From Calothrix sp. PCC 7716 (GTDB lineage: Bacteria > Cyanobacteriota > Cyanobacteriia > Cyanobacteriales > Nostocaceae): a DNA stretch of 64,000 nucleotides. The translations under genes and the position numbers were made by a program. Location: contig NZ_AP025018.1 in assembly GCF_019977735.1 (NCBI RefSeq), forward strand, positions 9,924,580 to 9,988,579, read 5' to 3'. Within the stretch, counting starts at the first letter, position 1; every line of letters begins with the position of its first letter. Shown in pieces: positions 58,801-64,000 of this stretch. The notes beneath the pieces were generated by a model. The model had not been told where the DNA came from. It saw only the letters and a program-made list of their open reading frames with translations, and ran no database searches.

Positions 58801-60184
58801 AGTAATAGAGGGTCAAGATACGCTGATAGATAAAATGATTTTAGAGCATTTAACTGACCCGTTGATACATATGCTCAATAATGCCATAGCTCATGGTATT
58901 GAAACACCAGACGAAAGAACGAGTAAAGGTAAACAACCTGTAGGGATAATAACAGTGCGCGCGTTCCATCAAGGAAACCAAACTGTAATATCTGTATCGG
59001 ATGATGGTGCGGGTATTAATGCTGACTATGTGAAACTTAAAGCGATAAAAGTCGGGTTAATAACACCAGAACAAGCGCAAACTATATCTAAGATGGAAGT
59101 GTATGAATTGTTGTTCCAACCTAATTTTAGTACAAAAGACCAAGCGGATGACTTAGCAGGTCGTGGAGTGGGGATGGATGTTGTACGAACTAGTATTAGT
59201 GAAATTAGAGGTACAATAACAACAGATTCTACACTGGGTAAAGGAACAAACTTTACGATACGATTACCGTTAACGCTAAGTATATGTAAAGCATTGTGTT
59301 GTGTATGGGATAAAGCGCGAATTGCATTTCCTATGGATGGTGTGGAAGACACATTAGATATATCTACTAAAAGCATTCATAAAAATGCCGATGGTACACT
59401 ATATATATTGTGGCGTGATAGTAAATTACCATTTAAACCGTTGAAAGAACTATTAACATTAAATAGACAATTAAGTCGGGGAAGTGTATATGGGGGAACG
59501 CGCGATGATGATATGGTATCTGTGGTAGTGATACGTTCGGCATCAACATTAATAGGGTTGCAAGTAGACGCGGTACTCAGCGAACAAGAAATAGTAATTA
59601 AACAGTTCGAGGGTCCGGCGCCGAAACCAATAGGAGTAGCAGGCGCCACAGTGTTGGGTGATGGTAGAATAATGCCGATAGCGGATGTATTGGAAATAAT
59701 TGATATATTCACTGGACGCACAGCGCTCGCAAGTCCTGTACCATTCTTTGAAGCAGCAGGTAATGGTACAGAGTCAAATGGCGCTCCTATAGACCCAACT
59801 GTATTAATAGTAGATGATTCGATAACAGTAAGGGAATTATTATCGTTATCGTTTAATAAAGCCGGGTATAGAGTAGAACAAGCGCGCGATGGTCAAGAAG
59901 CGTGGGAGAAATTACGCTCAGGTTTACCGTGTGACATAGTATTCTGTGACATAGAAATGCCACGCTGCGACGGACTGGAATTATTATCTCGTATATCTAA
60001 AGAACCGAGCTTGAGCCAGTTACCTATTGCTATGCTGACATCGAGAGGCGCCGATAAACATAAACAAATGGCAATAAATTTGGGCGCTTCTGGTTACTTT
60101 ACTAAACCTTATTTAGAAGAAGCATTGCTAGAAGCTGCTTCAAGGATGTTGAAAGGAGAGAAACTAGTAAGCCCAAATAGTTAA
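55829..60184 (+). CDS. hmpE: CheA-like hybrid histidine kinase HmpE
   Basis: The kinase of the Hmp system, 1451 residues. An Hpt domain comes first with His49 in RAAHSIKGGAAML. A second Hpt-like helical part lies at about 190-290. A very long acidic linker (about 300-800, rich in Asp, Glu, Ser, with DITDITDITE) follows. Then come the dimer domain (HLDDMSNLVGELVVNR), the ATPase (DPLIHMLNNAIAHGIE, SDDGAGIN, GRGVGMDVV), CheW (about 1150-1300) and a C-terminal receiver (VDDSITVREL, IVFCDIEMP, FTKPY), all intact. PixL/PilL-type cyanobacterial CheA proteins share this order. It should phosphorylate HmpB and its own receiver. Confidence 0.9.
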   Translation: MLPEQQQRILGYFIEEARDHLNTIEQGLLNLQETLNDQEMINEVFRAAHSIKGGAAMLSLNSIQRTAHRLEDCFKVLKENPIIVDQKLESLFLGVSDTLKALLEHLSGPFGLSEEAAANLMSEAEPVFGWLNEHLESLLGTQNGTTIKVSTLEPHSNDVIHYVSPSPVSPEHVSPEHVSQDCSPTITPVSTEKDWQQFQSGVLQKLRDMLQLFKQDATDSSRKGLEACLQYLVIIGQDLNLTNWCHLCRGAATAVTNPDNSYLTLAKIIITEIKTALELAIRGRDADITISPQLEALQNIPDISLLSLSSDFFDSKVEEETGKSESIVEITDLNQISDHSPFLHDIDFDDINSDDINSLFDITEQLDFEIDITDITDITEIEVTLSSDTIESLFELSEDIEEIEDVFSKDDKVAENINDNRALNGTSAYEDHQGPIVGIAELTELDELFKDDASYVDDITSVEQLPEIEVLSGIENNNDAGYDVDASDSELDDLLVIDSGTNFYPSPNRGHDELTVVQLFGSSLDDVEDDITGAPNSPSVPESPSSDDFASFWNLEESSVSSESVASILESSLFAATASDDIFDGYTAIENSDDNLSLSFDNVNDLFEELTPSQIAAVSDYNNDDVEELQQLHFSPIEPEFIDSTTETPSIIPEVSEIWNFDTFEVEPQVASETIVQSLDIGFNEILDDTELNIEFSHQGNNVSNSEISDNLLEPHSLEFNSDLIDDDEFAALEALLVHDSGNSEGKAPLNIEVPERVSSNNNNIDAVSEFGDLEKMLSSSDSIGGTSQSLNAVSKRSNTTRRSTARFEQLMKVSVKHLDDMSNLVGELVVNRNTLEQDQERLRQSLDNLLIQIHHLSDVGARMQELYERSLLEASLLATRKHSNNGGFSTPVSNKDSDRGFSELEMDRFTPFHTLSQEMIELIVRVRESASDIDFVTEETERVARQFRQVTTQLQEGLTKARMVPFSIVTDRVKRGVRDNAIKCGKQVELVIEGQDTLIDKMILEHLTDPLIHMLNNAIAHGIETPDERTSKGKQPVGIITVRAFHQGNQTVISVSDDGAGINADYVKLKAIKVGLITPEQAQTISKMEVYELLFQPNFSTKDQADDLAGRGVGMDVVRTSISEIRGTITTDSTLGKGTNFTIRLPLTLSICKALCCVWDKARIAFPMDGVEDTLDISTKSIHKNADGTLYILWRDSKLPFKPLKELLTLNRQLSRGSVYGGTRDDDMVSVVVIRSASTLIGLQVDAVLSEQEIVIKQFEGPAPKPIGVAGATVLGDGRIMPIADVLEIIDIFTGRTALASPVPFFEAAGNGTESNGAPIDPTVLIVDDSITVRELLSLSFNKAGYRVEQARDGQEAWEKLRSGLPCDIVFCDIEMPRCDGLELLSRISKEPSLSQLPIAMLTSRGADKHKQMAINLGASGYFTKPYLEEALLEAASRMLKGEKLVSPNS
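56329..56371 (+). repeat. 15-base tandem repeat in hmpE
   Basis: The unit CGTCTCCCCGGAACA occurs twice (56329-56343, 56344-56358), with a third partial copy and a diverged one before it, coding SPEHV repeats in the linker after the first Hpt domain. Confidence 0.85.
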
Positions 60185-60200
60185 ATTACCTTGTGTAAAT

Positions 60201-60228
60201 CTTGTGGAACGGGCATCCTTGCCCGTTT
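60201..60228. repeat. dispersed element TTGTGGAACGGGCATCC
   Basis: CTTGTGGAACGGGCATCC and TTGCCCGTTTC form the same hairpin-type repeat as at 17420 and 23941. The next reading frame opens inside it. Confidence 0.75.
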
Positions 60229-61776
60229 CATACATTAATAAACTTGCTTAAAAAGGTCTGTAAGTACTTTTTGTCTAAATTCGTGGTACGCTTCTACAGG
60301 TCTTCTGAAGCAGAACGAATTTTTGGCTTCCAAGCATCGGAAGTGACTGGTAATGATTTTGTTAATGATTGGCAGTTTGTATTTCCTGATGATTTAGAAG
60401 CAGTGATGTCGGTGCGAAATAAATTACGATATGGTATTGAGCAACGTAATATTATAAGCAACCGTAATTATAGAAAAGATGGTTCGGTAGTGTACTGTGA
60501 GTGGTATAATTCAACTTTAGTTTCGGAAACTGGCAAACTAATTTCGGTGTTATCTTTAGTACTGGATATTACCCCGCGCGTTCGACTCGAAGTTGAACGT
60601 ACAAAACTTTTAGAAAGGGCACAAGCTGCACAGAATGAAGCTGAATCAGCTAACCAGATTAAAGACCAATTTCTTGCAGTTCTTTCTCACGAATTACGTT
60701 CCCCTCTTAACCCAATTTTAGGGTGGACAAAGCTATTAAAGTCGCGCAAGTTTGATGAGGTAACTGTAACTAAAGCATTAGATACTATAGAGCGTAACGT
60801 TAAATTACAAATTCAACTAATTGATGACTTATTAGATGTTTCACGTATTTTACGAGGAAAGCTAACTTTACATGAAGCAGTCGTTGATTTAAGCTTTGTC
60901 ATCGATGCAGCAATTGAAACAGTGCGATTAACAGCAGAAGCCAAATCAATTAAAATCCTTTCTTTTGAAAACAACAGCATTGTTCAAGTTAAAGGTGATA
61001 CCAATCGCTTACAGCAAATTGTTGGAAATTTACTTACCAATGCAGTTAAATTTACACCAAATGGAGGACAAGTCGAAGTTTACTTGTCGGTTTGCAATTC
61101 TCAATCTATTTCTTATGCTCAAATTCAAGTACGCGACACAGGGAAAGGAATAAACCCAGAATTTTTACCATATGTATTTGAACAATTCCGTCAAGCAGAT
61201 AGCAGCACAACTAGAAATTTTGGTGGCTTGGGTTTAGGATTAGCAATAGTTCACCATTTGGTAGAATTACATGGTGGTACTGTGACAGCAGAAAGTGCAG
61301 GAGAAGGACAAGGAGCAACCTTTACTGTGAATTTACCACTAATCTCATCTCCTGATTTTATTGCTTCAAACTCAAACTCTCAAACAATACCTAATTTAGA
61401 AGGTATAAAAATTTTGATTGTCGATGATGAAGCTGACACGCGCGAATTTTTAGCTTTTTTACTGCAACAATATGGGGCAATAGTAACAGTTGCAATATCC
61501 GCTCATGATGCTCTAGCAAAATTTTCCGACATATTGCCAAATATATTACTAAGTGATTTAGGAATGCCTTTAATGGATGGTTATAGTTTAATTCGTCAAA
61601 TTAGAACTATGCCCGAAGAACAAGGAGGTCAAATTCCTGCAATTGCACTAACTGCGTTTGCTGCTGATATTAATAAACAGCAAGTATTAGCAGCAGGTTT
61701 TAATCGACATATTGCCAAACCTGTAGAACCTCTACAGTTAGTTACATTGATAGCATCCGTCTTAGAAATGCAATAG
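60202..61776 (+). CDS. hybrid histidine kinase, probably 5'-truncated
   Basis: A PAS-HisKA-ATPase-receiver kinase of at most 524 residues. The frame opens at TTG 60202 inside a dispersed repeat (MWNGHPCPF is repeat-coded), and the PAS domain lacks its first strands: it begins at RSSEAERIFGFQASEVTG, where a full PAS would have about 20 more residues. There is no ATG before the PAS body, so the start is uncertain (TTG 60271 or GTG nearby are options). Later parts are intact: His in VLSHELRSPLNPILGW, NLLTNAVKF, DTGKGI, GGLGLGLAI, and receiver VDDEADTREF, LLSDLGMPLMDG, AKPVEP. It follows hmpE by 17 bases. It may be a gene remnant still partly expressed. Confidence 0.65.
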   Translation: MWNGHPCPFHTLINLLKKVCKYFLSKFVVRFYRSSEAERIFGFQASEVTGNDFVNDWQFVFPDDLEAVMSVRNKLRYGIEQRNIISNRNYRKDGSVVYCEWYNSTLVSETGKLISVLSLVLDITPRVRLEVERTKLLERAQAAQNEAESANQIKDQFLAVLSHELRSPLNPILGWTKLLKSRKFDEVTVTKALDTIERNVKLQIQLIDDLLDVSRILRGKLTLHEAVVDLSFVIDAAIETVRLTAEAKSIKILSFENNSIVQVKGDTNRLQQIVGNLLTNAVKFTPNGGQVEVYLSVCNSQSISYAQIQVRDTGKGINPEFLPYVFEQFRQADSSTTRNFGGLGLGLAIVHHLVELHGGTVTAESAGEGQGATFTVNLPLISSPDFIASNSNSQTIPNLEGIKILIVDDEADTREFLAFLLQQYGAIVTVAISAHDALAKFSDILPNILLSDLGMPLMDGYSLIRQIRTMPEEQGGQIPAIALTAFAADINKQQVLAAGFNRHIAKPVEPLQLVTLIASVLEMQ

Positions 61777-61832
61777 TATATTTATTAAGTTAAAAGTCGG
61801 CGCCGTACAAATTTAAATACTCAACGGCCACC

Positions 61833-61861
61833 AAAAAGCCGGGGTCATGACCCGGCTTTTT
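61833..61861. terminator. strong bidirectional terminator
   Basis: AAAAAGCCGGG and CCCGGCTTTTT pair perfectly around GTCATGA, with a T-run on either strand. It separates the hybrid kinase from sbtB and lies at the left edge of the GC-rich segment. Confidence 0.9.
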
Positions 61862-61880
61862 GTGTCTACGTCGTCTCGAT

Positions 61881-62237
<357 letters not shown>

Positions 62238-62311
62238 TTAATGATCTTGTATGTTGATCTACTTGGTCTGCCAAACCAAGGTAGCGCCGACAGACTGCCA
62301 CCCGTCTGGGA

Positions 62312-63445
62312 TTAGCCGCCGCCAAGAGCCTGGGCAAGCCCGACGAAGAGTGGTATTGCCAAGCCGATCGCAATGGGCGTACCGATGGCTGTGGAGGCAC
62401 CGATGTACGCGGAGGGATTGGCCGACGGGATACCGGCTCGCAACGTGGGTGGGCCTGAGATGTCTGAACTAGAGGCGGCGATGACGGCCAGAACCACGAC
62501 ACCGCCCATGCTGAATCCTGTAGCGTAGTGGGCAATCATACCGAGACCGAAGGCGATGAACCCATGCACCAGCGGTGCCACCACGCTATAAACGACGTAC
62601 CACTGGGCCACCTTGCGTAGTTCGCCAATCCTTGACCAAGCCTCCATACCCATGACCAGCATCAAAATCGAAAGCAGACCGCGGAAGAGGGGATCGTAGA
62701 AGCTTTTATAGACACTTTCTGGACGGGCGAACAGGCCAAGAGCAATGCCGAGCAACATTGCCGATAGGGCAGGACCTTGGAGGCTTTCCTGCACGATCGG
62801 CCATATCTTGACCCGATTATCCGCAGCCCCCTGCTGCTTGCTAAGGTACTCTTGCCGGCTGCTGGGATAATCTTGCTGATCGCGGTAATCGCTTGCTGCA
62901 ACGGGCTGCTTGCTGAGATACTCCTGCTTGCTGAGATACTGGTCTTCTGCCCGGAGCTTCTTCTTGTTGAGATAAATATTGGCCACCACAATCGCAGTTA
63001 CGAGTGCTGGGATATCCATGAAGGGATAGAGTGCGCCAGCCCATGCCTCGTATTGGATATTTTGTTCTTCAAGTAGTGTCAGGGCGGCGGCCATGGTAGA
63101 GCCACTCACGGCACCAAACAACCCCCCGGTCGCAATCGCATCCACGGTTTTGACCTTCGGCAGCTTGGCTAACGTATAGCGCGCAATGAATACGATAAGA
63201 ATTCCTAATGCTGCTGCAAACGCTGCAGGTAACACCATCTCCATCAGGTTGGAATTACGGATCGCAATACCACCGGTCAGACCGATTTTGGTGAGCAGCA
63301 TGAAGATGATGATCTTACAAATCGACTCTGGAATTTGCAGTTGGCTACCGAGAGCGGCAATGACCATACCACCAATCAGAAAGCTGAGTGTTGGAGACTG
63401 CAACTGTTTAACGAAGTCCATTAAAAAAAGGGACCAAAAATCCAC
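62312..63445 (-). CDS. sbtA: SbtA, sodium-dependent bicarbonate transporter
   Basis: A high-affinity Na+/HCO3- symporter of the plasma membrane feeding the carbon-concentrating mechanism. It has 377 residues with ten membrane segments in two inverted halves; conserved SPTLSFLIGGMVIAALGSQL, TGGLFGAVSGSTMAAAL and VIAASSSDISGPPTLRAGIPSANP are seen. The start is GTG 63445 (MDFWSLF) with AAGGAGGT upstream; ATG 63421 is possible but less fitting. The cytoplasmic linker between halves (about 170-215) carries three EYLSKQ-like units and is longer and more repetitive than usual. GC content and codon use are unlike the rest of the window. Confidence 0.95.
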   Translation of the reverse strand: MDFWSLFLMDFVKQLQSPTLSFLIGGMVIAALGSQLQIPESICKIIIFMLLTKIGLTGGIAIRNSNLMEMVLPAAFAAALGILIVFIARYTLAKLPKVKTVDAIATGGLFGAVSGSTMAAALTLLEEQNIQYEAWAGALYPFMDIPALVTAIVVANIYLNKKKLRAEDQYLSKQEYLSKQPVAASDYRDQQDYPSSRQEYLSKQQGAADNRVKIWPIVQESLQGPALSAMLLGIALGLFARPESVYKSFYDPLFRGLLSILMLVMGMEAWSRIGELRKVAQWYVVYSVVAPLVHGFIAFGLGMIAHYATGFSMGGVVVLAVIAASSSDISGPPTLRAGIPSANPSAYIGASTAIGTPIAIGLAIPLFVGLAQALGGG

Positions 63446-63512
63446 GAATACCTCCTTGTGTCTCCTCTGACGAGGAGTAGTGCAATAAATGAACTAAGTA
63501 AACTCTAAAGAG

Positions 63513-63791
63513 TTAAAGAAAGTTAGAGTGAGGCGCTTCACCTCTCAACCAGGTGTTGCACGAGAACCTATAGACAGGGCTTACGGTTATTGCCCCGGTC
63601 GGTTCAGAGATCAAAGTTAGGATACCGCCAAACAGGGCGGCAAAAAAGCCGCCATAAACTGCGCCATAGAGTCCGCTTCTGGCCCCCACACCCAAAGGTC
63701 AGAGCCAAGGTAATGAGATAACAGCAGTCGTTACACCGCCGAAGATAGCGCCCCCGAGGTTATTAAACCTGATGAGATTGGTGATTGCCAT
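63513..63791 (-). pseudogene. bicA: 5' remnant of a BicA/SulP bicarbonate transporter gene
   Basis: From ATG 63791 the frame reads MAITNLIRFNNLGGAIFGG, then TTAVISLPWL and a TGA stop at 63699-63701, then GARSGLYGAVYGGFFAALFG, LTLISEPTGAITV and ends after an unrelated tail at 63513. This is the first 75-80 residues of a BicA/SulP transporter, where ALPLALAFGV-type sequence is expected at the stop; lost bases explain the damage. The remaining 450 or more residues are absent. It lies 67 bases upstream of sbtA on the same strand, so the two bicarbonate transporter genes once formed an operon or were placed side by side. Confidence 0.82.
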
Positions 63792-64000
63792 AACTGAGGT
63801 AAATGAACGGTAGGTCAAAAGAACTAGATGCGACCCATTTCATAGAAAGGATGGGTTATAGATAAAAGTCGGCTAGAGAATGGAATCTAACATCTGCGAT
63901 CTCGCACTCAAAGAAGTCTCAACAACAGACTGCCGAGAATGATTGCCGAGTGACTTCAAGCTTTGAAAAACTAAATCGTAATAGTTAAATCATTTGGATA
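63792..64000. other. region upstream of the bicA remnant
   Basis: About 209 bases with no gene. It would hold the promoter of the former bicA-sbtAB transcript; I see no clear CcmR/CmpR site. It contains an inverted pair ACCCATTTCAT/ATGGGTTAT near 63833-63857. Confidence 0.4.

Overview
The window is chromosomal DNA of a filamentous, probably heterocyst-forming cyanobacterium of the Nostocales (Rivularia/Calothrix/Nostoc type). The signs are a cyanobacterial rRNA operon, the dapF-hfq neighbourhood, a DevBCA-type exporter, a NifX-family protein, a group-3 sigma factor like SigG and a complete Hmp motility/chemotaxis locus. Most of the window is AT-rich with short dispersed intergenic repeats. 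The palindrome GGCGCC occurs about once per 0.7 kb in almost every gene, while the usual cyanobacterial HIP1 octamer (GCGATCGC) was not seen.

Layout. 1-4.6 kb: a TPR-CHAT protease-like protein (5' end outside the window) and a coiled-coil protein with two membrane segments, possibly a defence or cell-death module. 4.6-14.3 kb: PcrA helicase, a Tat-exported aldo/keto reductase, a nuclease-fold protein, an anion permease, and a three-gene nitrate/bicarbonate-type ABC importer preceded by an NtcA-like promoter. 14.8-23.9 kb: histidine kinase, nitroreductase, a GIY-YIG protein, threonine deaminase (ilvA), a Uma2 nuclease, a decayed copy of part of an ilvA-like gene and an FAD monooxygenase. 24-32.5 kb: leuS carrying a dispersed repeat inside its reading frame, NifX-like protein, gamma-glutamylcyclotransferase-like protein, an ECF sigma/anti-sigma pair, L,D-transpeptidase, ComFB-like protein and an M23 peptidase. 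32.7-37.2 kb: devBCA with a divergent TetR regulator and two operator-like sites around the devB promoter. 37.4-41.5 kb: peptidoglycan-binding protein, KefB-like antiporter, hfq and dapF. 41.6-46.8 kb: a 16S-23S-5S operon with no tRNA in the spacer and an insert-like repeat between 23S and 5S. 46.9-48 kb: SMI1/KNR4-HEAT protein. 48.2-60.2 kb: hmpF and divergent hmpABCDE, the chemosensory system that controls type IV pilus motility of hormogonia; Hfq in this window belongs to the same biology in other cyanobacteria. 60.2-61.8 kb: a hybrid histidine kinase whose 5' end starts inside a dispersed repeat and looks truncated.

The last 2 kb (61.8-63.8 kb) differ from the rest: higher GC, no GGCGCC, strong Shine-Dalgarno sequences. 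They carry sbtA and sbtB (sodium-dependent bicarbonate transporter and its PII-like regulator) next to a broken N-terminal remnant of a BicA/SulP bicarbonate transporter. This looks like a transferred carbon-uptake island, or less likely an assembly join.

No transposase, prophage, tRNA or CRISPR array was recognised. The most interesting candidates are the TPR-CHAT/membrane-protein pair, the carbon-uptake island with its bicA remnant, the GGCGCC palindrome replacing HIP1, and the regulatory sites upstream of devB and the ABC importer.
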